Assembly: GCA_024233135.1 (NCBI GenBank)
Contig: JACKPZ010000009.1
Location: 110,036-174,035 of the forward strand
DNA length: 64,000 nt
Source: Akkermansiaceae bacterium
GTDB lineage: Bacteria; Verrucomicrobiota; Verrucomicrobiia; Verrucomicrobiales; Akkermansiaceae
Direction of reading: 5' to 3'
Shown: piece after piece, positions 54,001-62,701 of the stretch
Position numbering within the stretch: position 1 is the stretch's first letter
Layout: the number at the start of each line of letters is the position of its first letter
Program-made: the position numbers and the translations under genes
The notes under the pieces: model-generated
Databases searched by the model: none
What the model saw: the letters and a program-made list of their open reading frames with translations, nothing else
Told to the model about the DNA's origin: nothing

Positions 54001-55038
54001 ATCGGGTCCGGCGGCGTCACCATCAACAACAATGGCGGTGCCGGGGTTCTCGACATGGCCCTGGGCGGGGGTGTGCTCGGCGCGAAGGCGAGCTGGACCG
54101 GAGAAGCCCCGGTGGCGATCACCGGAGCGGCGACGATCAAGGCGGCGGACGCCGCGGACGCTCCCTTCGACATCACCCTCTCGGGCGTCATGAGCGGCAC
54201 AGGCGACATCACGAAGACGGGTGGCGGCAAGCTCACCCTCTCCGGAGACAACACCTGCGACGGCTCGCTGACCATCAGCGCGGGAAGGGTGGACATCACG
54301 GGCGACAGCGGCGGATCCGCGATGACGATCGTCTCATCGAGCGGAGCCACCCTCGGTGGCAACGGCGATGTCGGCGGCGACGTCTTCATCGAGGACAATG
54401 CCACGCACGCGCTCGCGGTGGCTGACACGGCCGCAAACCAGCAAACCCGCGTGATCACGGGGCAACTGGTTCTCGACCCGGGCAACATCCTCGACCTGAC
54501 CGCAGCCGTCACCCCGGCGGCGGGAACCTACTTGCTCGCCACCGCCACCGGCGGGATCTCCGGCGATCTCGATGCCATCGACCTCAACGGCATCGGCGGC
54601 TCGGTCGCCATCAACGGTGACAACATCGAGCTGACGGTCACCAGCGGCTCCGCCTACGACACCTGGGCCTCCGGCTTCAGCCTGACGGGTGGCGCGGTGG
54701 ATGACGACGACAACGACTCGGTCGAGAACGTGCTCGAGTTCGTGCTCGGTGGAAACCCGACGACATCGGACACCGGAGTGCTTCCGGACGTCACGGTGAC
54801 GGCCACGGACTACATCTTCACGTTCCAGCGCGAGGACGACTCCGAAGCCGAGGTCACCCTGACCTTCGAATACGGAAACAACCTCTCGGGTTGGACCGAA
54901 CTCGCGATCGGCATCGACACCGCCAGCAGCGGAACCGGTGTGGTCGTCTCGGAAAACGCGGACGCTCCGGACCTCATCACCATCACCGTTCCGAAGAGCG
55001 GCACCAAGCTCTTCGGACGCCTGAAGGCGGTGAAGTAA
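51007..55038 (+). CDS. Large secreted protein of autotransporter-associated beta-strand repeats
   Basis: 1343 residues. Signal peptide (residues about 15-35, ending SHAAD). Body of many beta-helix-forming repeats: TYNGATSVSSGTLVL, SYSGGTILTGGVLAI, TYTGATTVSGGVLSI and the G-x-LTKxGxGxLTL steps (PATR family). The C-terminus has a Ca-binding-like DDDDNDSVENVLEFVLGGNP motif and a beta domain ending LFGRLKAVK, seen in many verrucomicrobial secreted proteins. No transporter barrel or PEP-CTERM tag is present. A surface passenger, structural or adhesive, is likely; the true function is unknown. ATG at 51007. Followed by a terminator. Confidence 0.85.
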   Translation: MKPKGILRMFHSQRASLTPLVICTTLCTALTSHAADGTWTGTTTGSNWSDTANWSGGSVAGLGGTANFSTIDIPAGVFVVTVDSAFDVSALTMGDTAGADGTWSVAMGGFLTLSGGRTITTEVNTALTGNFGTQAGTDGLTKLGGAQLDLSGTGNAWAGPLAISAGTVRFKGNASSLATAAGAITGTGGLLVSQSAANTFQQLSDLSGFQGTVTCGAGAFRYGTSSAAPTAAQANGSQALFDLGAGADVFYRNGTNSSIAIRLGALTGTAGSKLSGGHAAGGGTVIFQVGEKNTDCTFGGAIIDGSTKSGLTKSGSAKLTLEGANTYNGATSVSSGTLVLAAAGTHSGTGTTTVSSSAELVMDGTHSGAGATNVTTGGSLVGTGSYTGTGVVTIASGGILNPADTSVGNLSFTNLTLASGSVLDFDFGAGNDTATVAAGSTLTIDTGATVDVGGFGVDGTYTLIPYGAGTTVVGSATTALSAVNGASGKSYTFADTGSAITMTISGSDPNNYWVVDGGDTWNSTSNWTKGTIPNAGGALAKIGPGPGGIGGGFSDGAFTIDLDGNQTVGLLAIDDEHFDTDITIDPGTGPGSLLFDNGANAAILSGVAGDHTINANVAVDAQGLAIDVGENTPGDPVVPYDLTINGVVSGANAAISKSGPGSLLLLGDNSYSGGTILTGGVLAINSATSLGDLAGALGFAGGTLRLEAELSGITRNYQVIGSANANINTNGNNFGYNGVISPAGGATGGLVKSGAGTLTLNASPTYTGATTVSGGVLSIPPGVTVAGGAVNLSATSGNQLIVDGGTLAPGATSFVGGGSAGLILNSGTATFGTGINATSNNSSNYSIILNGGTFSSSFLTMGRGGLNFSSEPGAGSTTAGFYNNGCTSTITGDLSVGFNNSSVNSSASARIDSGSLTVGGTVLVGLDNGGRWSVVDVNGGTFSSTDPVNGVTLGNGRAGSALFLVRNTGSATVEKIQLRQIATSTSTSRVRLTGGSLYIGSGGVTINNNGGAGVLDMALGGGVLGAKASWTGEAPVAITGAATIKAADAADAPFDITLSGVMSGTGDITKTGGGKLTLSGDNTCDGSLTISAGRVDITGDSGGSAMTIVSSSGATLGGNGDVGGDVFIEDNATHALAVADTAANQQTRVITGQLVLDPGNILDLTAAVTPAAGTYLLATATGGISGDLDAIDLNGIGGSVAINGDNIELTVTSGSAYDTWASGFSLTGGAVDDDDNDSVENVLEFVLGGNPTTSDTGVLPDVTVTATDYIFTFQREDDSEAEVTLTFEYGNNLSGWTELAIGIDTASSGTGVVVSENADAPDLITITVPKSGTKLFGRLKAVK

Positions 55039-55058
55039 CCGTCGCACCACTTGTTTCC

Positions 55059-55097
55059 ACGCCCTGTCCGCCGCGCGCGGGCAGGGCGTTTTCGTTT
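55059..55097 (+). terminator. Rho-independent terminator after the beta-strand-repeat gene
   Basis: ACGCCCTG (55059-55066) pairs with CAGGGCGT (55082-55089), followed by TTTCGTTT. It lies 20 bases after the stop at 55038. Confidence 0.78.
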
Positions 55098-55186
55098 CCT
55101 CACGGAAGGCCGTGCGGAACACACGCGATCGCGTGGGAACGCAGGGTTTCCTTGATCTCCAGCGGAGTGCGGGCCTAGGGTCGATG

Positions 55187-55204
55187 TGTATTCCCCCGAA
55201 TACA
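55187..55204. promoter_or_regulatory. AT-rich inverted repeat upstream of 55227
   Basis: TGTATTC-CCCC-GAATACA is a perfect 7-bp inverted repeat, conspicuous in this GC-rich context, 22 bases before the next gene's ATG. It could be an operator or leader hairpin. Confidence 0.35.
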
Positions 55205-55226
55205 TCTCCCCCCATCCCCCCGAAAC

Positions 55227-55535
55227 ATGAAACTCCCCCGCACTTCCGGCGGCCGCCGGATTCTTGCGCGCGCCTTGTTGTATGGCTGCGTGTTCACCGC
55301 CATCGTCGCGACCCGCGAACATCTTCTCTCCGGCGGCGGGCCGCTGACGAAGTCGCTCGGCAGCGCCTTCAACCAAGGGCTCTCCACCGCCGCCAAATTC
55401 GGACTCGGCGTCTCCCTGCTCCACGACCGCGAGGGTGATTCCGACTCGTGGCTCAGCCGCAACAGCCGGAAGCTGGAGAAGATTTCGCGCGAAGCGTTCG
55501 TCCGCTCGGCGAAGGTGGACATCTACGCGGACTGA
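55227..55535 (+). CDS. Small membrane-associated hypothetical protein
   Basis: 102 residues with one hydrophobic segment near the start (ARALLYGCVFTAIVA) and a basic/acidic C-terminal half. The family is not recognised. It precedes the outer-membrane factor gene by 58 bases on the same strand and may be part of the same transcript. Confidence 0.6.
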   Translation: MKLPRTSGGRRILARALLYGCVFTAIVATREHLLSGGGPLTKSLGSAFNQGLSTAAKFGLGVSLLHDREGDSDSWLSRNSRKLEKISREAFVRSAKVDIYAD

Positions 55536-55593
55536 GCACCGCGAATTCATCCTTCCAAAGATCCGCCGGATCCGCGACGTATCGGGCACACCG

Positions 55594-56979
55594 ATGCGCA
55601 TCCCGATCCTCCTCACCGGCCTCACCGCGATCTGGACGATCCCTTCCTGCGAGACGTGGAGTTTCGCGAAACCCGTCGACGAGCTGTCGATCCGGACGCC
55701 CGGTTCGTGGCGCGCGGCGTCGACCGGCAACGAGGGCCGGATCAGCACCGGCTGGTTGTCCGAGTTCGGGGATCCCGCCCTCACCCGCACGGTGAACGAG
55801 GCGCTCGCCCACAACCGGAACCTGAAGGTCGCGGCGACGCGCCTGAAGGAGGCGAAGGAAACCCCGATCATCGCCCGTTCGCGGATGCTGCCGTCCGCCG
55901 GGCTCTCCGGCAGCGGATCGCTGAGCGACTCGATGGTCGGCGACGACAGCCGCCGCAGCGTGGGGCTCAACCTCGCCGCAGCGTGGGAACCGGACCTGTG
56001 GGGCCGACTTCGGAACATCCGGGCCGCCGCCGAGGCCGAGGAACGGGCCGCGCTTGAGGATTTCCGCGGTGCCCGGCTCTCACTCGCCGCGAACACCGCG
56101 AAGGCGTGGTGCAACCTGATTTCCGCCGAGCAGGAGGTGGTCCTCGCGCGGGTGACGCTGGAGTCGTTCGAGAAGAACCTGCGGATCATCGAGCGCAACT
56201 ACAAGGGCACCGGCGAGGGCGCGCTCGACATCCAATTCGGCCGCACCAACGTCTCTTCCGCGAAACGCGCGCTGGAATCCCGCCAACTCGACCGCAACGA
56301 GTCGGCGCGCACCTTGGAACTCCTTCTCGGCCGCTACCCGTCCGGCACCTCGCGCAACCAACGCGACCTGCCCACCCTGAGCGCGGCCGTGCCGGCCGGA
56401 CTGCCCGCCAGCCTCATCGACCGCCGGCCGGATCTCTCCGCGGCCCGCGCCCGGTTGTTCGCCAGCGCCCAGCGCGCCGACGCGGCGCGAAAGGCCCTCC
56501 TGCCGTCGGTTTCCATCACCGGCGCGGGCGGCACCTCGACCACCCGCCTCGCCGACCTGCTGGATCTGAACGGACTGGTCGGAACGATCGCCACACGATT
56601 CAACCAGGTGGTCACCGAGGGCGGTGCGGTTTCCGCCGAGGCTCGGTCCGCCCTCGCCCGCAACGAAGGACTCGTCCACAGCTACGCCCAGAGCGCTCTG
56701 GAAGCATTCCGCGAAGTCGAAGCCGCCCTCGCCGCCGACCGCTCGCTGGCGAAACAAGAGGACTTCCTCGCATCCGAGCTCGAACAAGCGGCGCTCGCGG
56801 AGAAACAGGCGGAACGCGACTACTCCGAGGGCATCAACCCGAACATCCTCTCCGTGCTCGAGGCACAGCGACGCGCCAACAACGCCCGCGCCAGCATGAT
56901 CCGCCTGCGCAACCAACGTCTCCAGAACCGCATCGACCTCCACCTCGCGCTGGGCGGCGATTTCACCACCACGATCTGA
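55594..56979 (+). CDS. RND-type outer-membrane efflux lipoprotein (OprM/NodT-like)
   Basis: 461 residues. The N-terminus TAIWTIPSC is a lipobox, so the mature protein starts at Cys. Two copies of the OMF repeat (about 50-250 and 260-460) include WLSEFGDPALTRTVNEAL, EPDLWGRLRN, LPASLIDRRPDLSAARARL and FREVEAALAAD, typical of TolC/OprM-like outer-membrane factors that pass substrates of tripartite pumps across the outer membrane. The companion membrane-fusion gene follows 135 bases downstream. No inner-membrane RND pump is in the window. Confidence 0.88.
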   Translation: MRIPILLTGLTAIWTIPSCETWSFAKPVDELSIRTPGSWRAASTGNEGRISTGWLSEFGDPALTRTVNEALAHNRNLKVAATRLKEAKETPIIARSRMLPSAGLSGSGSLSDSMVGDDSRRSVGLNLAAAWEPDLWGRLRNIRAAAEAEERAALEDFRGARLSLAANTAKAWCNLISAEQEVVLARVTLESFEKNLRIIERNYKGTGEGALDIQFGRTNVSSAKRALESRQLDRNESARTLELLLGRYPSGTSRNQRDLPTLSAAVPAGLPASLIDRRPDLSAARARLFASAQRADAARKALLPSVSITGAGGTSTTRLADLLDLNGLVGTIATRFNQVVTEGGAVSAEARSALARNEGLVHSYAQSALEAFREVEAALAADRSLAKQEDFLASELEQAALAEKQAERDYSEGINPNILSVLEAQRRANNARASMIRLRNQRLQNRIDLHLALGGDFTTTI

Positions 56980-57114
56980 CCGCGCCGCTGCCGAGAAAAC
57001 ACCGGCAATTCCTTGTTTCCGCGGTTTTTCTTCCGCAGTCGAAACATCCGGCTGGACGGACTTCGTAATTGGCAACGGCGGCTTTCCAGACGATCTTCCG
57101 CCGGCCGATCCATC

Positions 57115-58323
57115 ATGCTGGTCCGCATCCTCATCCCGATTTTCATCCTCGCCGCCGGATTCGGCGCCTGGAAGTGGCTTGGCACCCCGGTGGAGCCTCC
57201 GAAGCCTGTCCACCATCCGCCACAGAAGCTCAAGACCGAGCGTCTAGAGCTGCATCCGACGGACTTCCCGGTGATCTTGGAAACCCAAGGCACCGTCCGC
57301 GCCCACCACACCACCACCATCACCGCCCAGGTGGCGGGTGTGATCCAAACGATCGATCCCCGCTTCGAGGACGGCGCGTTTTTCAAGGAGGGCGAAATCC
57401 TCGCCGAGCTCGACCCCGCGGATCTTGAAGCACAGCGGACCGCCGCCGACTCCCGTCTCGCCCGTGCGGAGGCCGCCCTCGCACAGGAGGAAGCGAAGGC
57501 GAAACAGGCGAAACTCAACTGGGAGGACATCGGCTACGAGGAGGAGCCCACCCCGCTCGTGCTGCGCATCCCGCAGCTCAAGGAAGCCAACGCCGCCGTC
57601 ACCGCCGCCCGCGCCGAACTCGACCAGGCCGAGCGGAATCTCGAACGGGCGAAAATCCGCGCGCCCTTCGACGGCCGCGTGAAATCCCGTCTCGTCGGCC
57701 TCGGTCAGGCCGTCGGCGGCACCACCCCGCTCGGCGAGGTGTTCGCCACGGATTTCGCGGAGGTCCGCCTGCCGCTCACGCCCACCCAGCTCGACTTCGT
57801 GAACCTGCCGGCAAGCGCGGACGACCCGCCGGTTCCCGTCATCCTGCACGACGCGCTCGGCCGCATCGACGAGGAAAACCGCGACTCGTGGGACGCCCGC
57901 ATCGTCCGCACCGAAGGCGCGCTGGACGAAAGTTCGCGCGAGTTGTTCGCCATCGCCCGCGTCGACGACCCCTTCGGCCTGGTTTCCAAGAAACCCGAGC
58001 TGCGGATCGGCCAGCCGGTGCGGGCCGACGTGAGCGGCATCGTTCTCAAAGATGTCTTCGTGCTGCCGCGCGACGCGCTCCGCGGAGTGAACCGCATCTA
58101 TCTGATCGAACGTCCGGACCTGACGATCCAAAAGGTGGAGATCGAGCCGATCTGGTCCACCGATGAGAAACTTGTCGTCCGCGAAGGACTCCAGCAGGGC
58201 GACTGGCTCGCCACCTCGCGGATGCCCTACGCGCCGGAGGGCGCGCCGATCGAAATCGTCGAGCCGAAGATGGTGACCGGTGAGACCGATCCGGCGACCG
58301 CAGCGAAGCCGAGCGGTTCGTGA
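57115..58323 (+). CDS. RND membrane-fusion (periplasmic adaptor) protein
   Basis: 402 residues with an N-terminal membrane anchor (RILIPIFILAAGFGAWKW). The lipoyl/barrel-sandwich hybrid halves are visible (GTVRAHHTTTITAQVAGVIQ and RAKIRAPFDGRVKSRLV), separated by a coiled-coil hairpin (about 105-190; AADSRLARAEAALAQEEAKAK). Beta-barrel and membrane-proximal domains follow. Such adaptors join an inner-membrane RND pump to an outer-membrane factor. The pump gene is absent downstream, where an amidase-like gene begins 58 bases later. Confidence 0.9.
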   Translation: MLVRILIPIFILAAGFGAWKWLGTPVEPPKPVHHPPQKLKTERLELHPTDFPVILETQGTVRAHHTTTITAQVAGVIQTIDPRFEDGAFFKEGEILAELDPADLEAQRTAADSRLARAEAALAQEEAKAKQAKLNWEDIGYEEEPTPLVLRIPQLKEANAAVTAARAELDQAERNLERAKIRAPFDGRVKSRLVGLGQAVGGTTPLGEVFATDFAEVRLPLTPTQLDFVNLPASADDPPVPVILHDALGRIDEENRDSWDARIVRTEGALDESSRELFAIARVDDPFGLVSKKPELRIGQPVRADVSGIVLKDVFVLPRDALRGVNRIYLIERPDLTIQKVEIEPIWSTDEKLVVREGLQQGDWLATSRMPYAPEGAPIEIVEPKMVTGETDPATAAKPSGS

Positions 58324-58381
58324 CGGCGGTCGCCGAACAAGCTGCGCATTTCCGCACTTTGCGCGGCGGTGTTTCTCGGCT

Positions 58382-59350
58382 ATGAATGCGACCATGCGCT
58401 GGATTTCCTCCGCCCTCACCCTTGCCGTCGTTTGCTCGCTCGCCACCAGCGCGCACGCGCAGAAGGCGCCGCCTGCGGGCTCGAAGCCGCGTCTCCCGAT
58501 GGGCACCGTGTTTAAGGGCGACTCGAAGTTTTACGCCATCGTCGCCAAGGCGGAACGCGAGAACTGGCGCAAGCTGCCGCTCGGCGAGCGCACCATCCGC
58601 GTCGCCCGCGAGATGATCGGCACGCCGTACGTGAACTACACGCTCGAGGTCGATGACCGCATCGAATCTCCCGTGGTGAACCTCAAGGGCATGGACTGCT
58701 GGACGTACTACGAGAACGCCCTCGCGATCGCCCGCATGCTCCACTACAAGCCCGGCCCGTACAAGCCGGAGGACATGCTCCACATGATCGAGATCGAGCG
58801 TTACCGCAACGGCACCTGCAACGGCAGCTACCTGAGCCGCATGCACCATCTCGAGGAGGTGTTTCACGACAACAGCCGCCGCGGATACGCCCAAAACATC
58901 ACGCCGCGCGTCCCCGGAGCGCAGCGGCTCCAGCGCGAGATCCGCGAGATGACCGTGCAGTGGAAGAGCTACCGCTACCTGCGCTCGAATCCGTCGCTGG
59001 TGAAACCGATGGGCAACATCGAGGCCCAGGTTTCCCGGCTGCCCGTCTATCACATTCCGAAAAACAAGGTCCGCTCGGCCGAGAAGTATTTCGCCAACGG
59101 CGACATCTGCGCGATCACGACGAACTGGAAATACGGCTACACCTCGCACGTCGGCCTCATCATCCGCCTCAAGGGCCGCGCCTATTTCACCCACGCCACC
59201 TCGGACACCTCGAAGGGCCGCATGGTCATCATCGACCGCCCGATCACCGACTACCTCAACGGCTCGTCGAAACACGCCGGCGTCGTCATCTGCCGGCCGC
59301 TCGACCTGCCACCCTCGCCGCTCTGGCAGAAAGCCGTGGCACGGCAGTAG
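58382..59350 (+). CDS. DUF1460 N-acetylmuramoyl-L-alanine amidase-like protein
   Basis: 322 residues with a signal peptide (LAVVCSLATSAHA). DUF1460 proteins belong to the NlpC/P60-type papain fold and are thought to act on peptidoglycan. Catalytic Cys106 in LKGMDCWTYYENALA and His256 in YTSHVGLII are present. It is otherwise typical in length. Export and fold point to cell-wall turnover in the periplasm. It lies downstream of the efflux genes. Confidence 0.85.
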   Translation: MNATMRWISSALTLAVVCSLATSAHAQKAPPAGSKPRLPMGTVFKGDSKFYAIVAKAERENWRKLPLGERTIRVAREMIGTPYVNYTLEVDDRIESPVVNLKGMDCWTYYENALAIARMLHYKPGPYKPEDMLHMIEIERYRNGTCNGSYLSRMHHLEEVFHDNSRRGYAQNITPRVPGAQRLQREIREMTVQWKSYRYLRSNPSLVKPMGNIEAQVSRLPVYHIPKNKVRSAEKYFANGDICAITTNWKYGYTSHVGLIIRLKGRAYFTHATSDTSKGRMVIIDRPITDYLNGSSKHAGVVICRPLDLPPSPLWQKAVARQ

Positions 59351-59464
59351 GCGCGGAGGGAATTGCCGTTCCGCCAGCACCGCCTGCCGATTCGGCACAA
59401 TGACCCGCATCCGATTGACCGCGGCTCCCTCCGGAGCAAAATACGCGGAATCAAATCGGCCGAG

Positions 59465-60268
59465 GTGATCTCCGTTGCAAACGCAGGACTCCGCACGCCG
59501 GGGACCTCTCCGCAGGCCGCCCGGACCGGCCGGGTGTTCGACATCAAGCGTTTCTCCTCGCACGACGGCCCTGGCATCCGCACGACCGTGTTTCTCACAG
59601 GTTGCCCGCTGCGTTGCGCATGGTGCCACAACCCCGAGGCCTTCGCATTGCACGACCGTCCCGGTGGACAAGTCCGTGACATGACAGTCGCCGGGTTGGT
59701 CCGTGAGCTGGAAAAAGATGTCTCCTACTACGACCGCTCGGGCGGCGGCGTGACGATCTCCGGCGGCGAGCCATTGTTCCAGGCGGCCTTCACGCTCGAC
59801 CTCCTGCGCACCTGCCGGAAACGCGAACTCCACAGCGCGCTCGACACCTGCGGGCTGGTCGATCCCGCCCTTCTTCTCGAAGCCGCCGCCATCGCCGATC
59901 TCGTCCTCTACGACCTCAAGGCGATCGACAGTGGGACCCACCGCTCGTGGACCGGCGCGCCGAACGAACGAGTCCTGGAAAACCTCGCCGCGCTCGAACG
60001 CACGGGCGTTCCGGTCTGGATCCGCCTGCCGCTCATCCCCGGCGCGAACGAGAACGACGCCAACATCGACGCCTCAATCGCGCTTCTATCAGCCACCCGA
60101 TTCCGCCGGGTTTCCCTGCTTCCCTACCACCGGATCGCCGAGGGGAAATACCGCGGCCTCGGATTGGAAAACCGCATGTCCGGCGTCGAGCCGCCGTCGG
60201 ACGAACGGGTCGAAGTCATCCGCAAGCGTTTCGCCGCCGCGGGATTCGACACCCACGTCGGCCGTTAG
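59465..60268 (+). CDS. Glycyl-radical enzyme activating protein (radical SAM)
   Basis: 267 residues from a GTG at 59465; a TTG at 59363 is possible but extends into a region of no clear homology. The radical-SAM cluster motif CPLRCAWC (C-x3-C-x2-C) is preceded by SSHDGPGIRTTVFLTG. Glycine-rich SAM-binding VTISGGEPLFQ follows. The [4Fe-4S] insert of pyruvate formate-lyase activases with extra ferredoxin clusters is missing, so it is the compact type. It generates the glycyl radical on the enzyme encoded 15 bases downstream (60284). Confidence 0.9.
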   Translation: MISVANAGLRTPGTSPQAARTGRVFDIKRFSSHDGPGIRTTVFLTGCPLRCAWCHNPEAFALHDRPGGQVRDMTVAGLVRELEKDVSYYDRSGGGVTISGGEPLFQAAFTLDLLRTCRKRELHSALDTCGLVDPALLLEAAAIADLVLYDLKAIDSGTHRSWTGAPNERVLENLAALERTGVPVWIRLPLIPGANENDANIDASIALLSATRFRRVSLLPYHRIAEGKYRGLGLENRMSGVEPPSDERVEVIRKRFAAAGFDTHVGR

Positions 60269-60283
60269 AACAAGCCCATCGCC

Positions 60284-62647
60284 ATGAACCCACGCATCCA
60301 AGCCCTGCGGACCGCCACGCTGGCGGCCGTGCCGCGCATCAGCATCGAGCGCGCGACAATCGTCACCGAAACGGCGAAGTCACCGGAATACGCCCGCGCG
60401 TCGATGCCGATGAAGCGGGCCCTCGTTTTCAAGGCGATCTTCGAAACCAAACGTCTCCACATCGGCGACGGCGAGTTGATTGTCGGCGAGCGCGGTCCCG
60501 AGCCCGCCGCCGTGCCGACCTATCCCGAAATCTGCATCCACACCCGCAACGACTTCGAGATGCTCGATGGCCGGGACAAGATCCCCTACCGCGTGGATGA
60601 GCAAACGAAACGTGTTCACCTCGATGAGATCCGCCCGTTTTGGGAAGGCCTGTCGCAGCGCGAGCGCATGTTCCGCGAGCTGCCCGCCGAGTGGCATGAC
60701 GCCTACGAGGCCGGCATCTTCACCGAGTTTCAGGAACAACGCAGCCCGGGCCACACCGTGCTCGGCGAGACGATCTATCAGAAGGGATTCCTCGATCTGA
60801 AATTCGAGATCCGCGACGCGATCGCCGCGCTCGATTTCGAGACCGATCCGCTCGCCTATGACAAACGCGAGGAACTCCGGGCGATGGACACCTGCGCCGA
60901 CGCGCTCATCACCTACGCCCAGCGCCACGCCGCCGAGCTTGAGAAACTCGCCGCTTCCGAATCCGATTTCGACCGCGCCGCGGAGCTGCGCGCCATGGCT
61001 GCCGTCTGCCGCAAGGTGCCGGCCAACGCGCCGGAGACCTTCCACGAGGCGCTGCAATCCTACTGGTTCGTCCACGTCGGCGTGATCACCGAGTTGAACC
61101 CGTGGGACTCGTTCAATCCGGGCCGGCTCGACCAGCACCTGTGGCCGTTCTATCAGAAGGGGCTCGCCGACGGCACGCTCGACGAGGAATCCGCCCGCGA
61201 GCTTCTCCAGGCGTTCTGGGTGAAGTTCCACAACCACCCCGCGCCGCCCAAGGTGGGCGTGACCGCGCAGGAGAGCGGCACCTACACCGATTTCGCACTC
61301 ATCAACCTCGGCGGCGTGAAGCCCGACGGATCGGACGCGGTGAACGACCTCACGTATCTGATTCTCGACGTCATCGAGGAAATGCGGCTGCTGCAACCGA
61401 GCTCGATGGTCCAGGTCTCGAAGAAAAACCCGGACCGGCTGCTGCGCCGCGTCGGCCGCATCGTGAAAACCGGCTTCGGCCAGCCGTCGATCTTCAACAC
61501 GGACGCCGTCGTGCAGGAACTCATCCGCCAGGGCAAGTCGCTTGAGGACGCGCGCCGCGGCGGTTGCTCCGGCTGCGTCGAAGCCGGATCGTTCGGACGC
61601 GAGGCGTATTTCCTCAGCGGTTACTTCAACCTGCCGAAGATCCTCGAACTCGCGCTCCACGATGGATTCGATCCGCGCACCGGCAAGCAGCTCGGTCCGC
61701 ACACCGGAGACCCGCGCGGTTTCGAAACCTTCGACGCGTTCTTCGCCGCCTTCGAAACCCAGCTCGCCCACTTCGTCGGCATCAAGATCCGCGGCAACAA
61801 CCTCATCGAGACGATGTTCGCGCGCCACATGCCCGCGCCGTTCCTTTCGCTGCTCATCGACGACTGCATCGCCCGGGGCCTCGACTACCACCAGGGCGGC
61901 GCGCGTTACAACACGACCTACATCCAGGGCGTGGGCCTCGGCACCGTGACCGACGGACTCTCATCCATCCTCCACAACATCTATCAGGATAAGCGCTGTG
62001 GCTGGGAGACGATGCTCGCCGCGCTCGACGCCGATTTCGCCGGTCACGACGCGCTGCACCACATGTTTCTCGAGGAAACGCCGAAGTATGGCAACGACGA
62101 CGACCGTGCGGACGACCTCGTGCCGCGGGTTTTCGAGGCGTTCTGGAAACTCATCGACGGCCGCCCGAACGCGCGCGGCGGCAGCCACCGCGTGGACATG
62201 CTGCCGACGACCTGCCACGTGTATTTCGGCAAGGTCACCGGCGCGCTGCCGGATGGCAAACGCGCCGGCGAAACCGTGAGCGAGGGGATTTCCCCCGTGC
62301 AGGGAGCGGACCGCCGCGGGCCGACCGCCGCGCTGAACTCGGCGGCCAAGTTCGACCACATCAAGACCGGCGGCACGCTGCTCAACCAGAAACTCAGCCC
62401 CCAGCTCCTCGCGGATGACGAGGGGCTCGCGAACTTCACGCACCTCGTGCGCGGCTATTTCTCGAAGGACGCGCATCACATCCAGTTCAACGTCGTCACC
62501 CGCGACACCCTGCTCGAGGCGCTGGCGCATCCGGAGAAACACCGCGACCTCATCGTGCGCGTCGCCGGATACTCGGACTACTTCGTGAACCTCACGCCCG
62601 AGCTCCAGCAGGAGATCATCCGCCGCACCGAGCAGGAGGAATTCTGA
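60284..62647 (+). CDS. hypD: Glycyl-radical dehydratase, best fit trans-4-hydroxy-L-proline dehydratase
   Basis: 787 residues. The active-site Cys431-Val-Glu433 lies in GCSGCVEAGS, and the radical Gly762 lies in RVAGYSDYFVNL near the C-terminus. Among glycyl-radical enzymes the segments TYPEICIHTR, APPKVGV, SGCVEAG and MLPTTCHVYFG, and the GYSD following the radical Gly, agree best with hydroxyproline dehydratase (HypD), which forms 1-pyrroline-5-carboxylate from trans-4-hydroxy-L-proline. The positions of Cys, Glu and Gly are each three less than those I recall for the C. difficile enzyme. Propanediol/glycerol dehydratase and choline lyase usually have GCVEP and GYSA motifs, which are not seen. 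A pyrroline-5-carboxylate reductase gene is not nearby. The oxygen-sensitive radical implies anaerobic use. Confidence 0.78.
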   Translation: MNPRIQALRTATLAAVPRISIERATIVTETAKSPEYARASMPMKRALVFKAIFETKRLHIGDGELIVGERGPEPAAVPTYPEICIHTRNDFEMLDGRDKIPYRVDEQTKRVHLDEIRPFWEGLSQRERMFRELPAEWHDAYEAGIFTEFQEQRSPGHTVLGETIYQKGFLDLKFEIRDAIAALDFETDPLAYDKREELRAMDTCADALITYAQRHAAELEKLAASESDFDRAAELRAMAAVCRKVPANAPETFHEALQSYWFVHVGVITELNPWDSFNPGRLDQHLWPFYQKGLADGTLDEESARELLQAFWVKFHNHPAPPKVGVTAQESGTYTDFALINLGGVKPDGSDAVNDLTYLILDVIEEMRLLQPSSMVQVSKKNPDRLLRRVGRIVKTGFGQPSIFNTDAVVQELIRQGKSLEDARRGGCSGCVEAGSFGREAYFLSGYFNLPKILELALHDGFDPRTGKQLGPHTGDPRGFETFDAFFAAFETQLAHFVGIKIRGNNLIETMFARHMPAPFLSLLIDDCIARGLDYHQGGARYNTTYIQGVGLGTVTDGLSSILHNIYQDKRCGWETMLAALDADFAGHDALHHMFLEETPKYGNDDDRADDLVPRVFEAFWKLIDGRPNARGGSHRVDMLPTTCHVYFGKVTGALPDGKRAGETVSEGISPVQGADRRGPTAALNSAAKFDHIKTGGTLLNQKLSPQLLADDEGLANFTHLVRGYFSKDAHHIQFNVVTRDTLLEALAHPEKHRDLIVRVAGYSDYFVNLTPELQQEIIRRTEQEEF

Positions 62648-62701
62648 GCGCGGAACGCGTGCGCCGCGGCGGATTCCGTGGTATCGGTGTCCGAGCCGCC
62701 G

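Noticed and set aside
60284..62647. Propanediol dehydratase as the end of a rhamnose pathway
   Set aside because: Attractive because rhamnose gives lactaldehyde and propanediol, but the active-site context (GCVEAG, not GCVEP) and GYSD rather than GYSA favour a hydroxyproline-dehydratase-like enzyme; no microcompartment shell genes are present.
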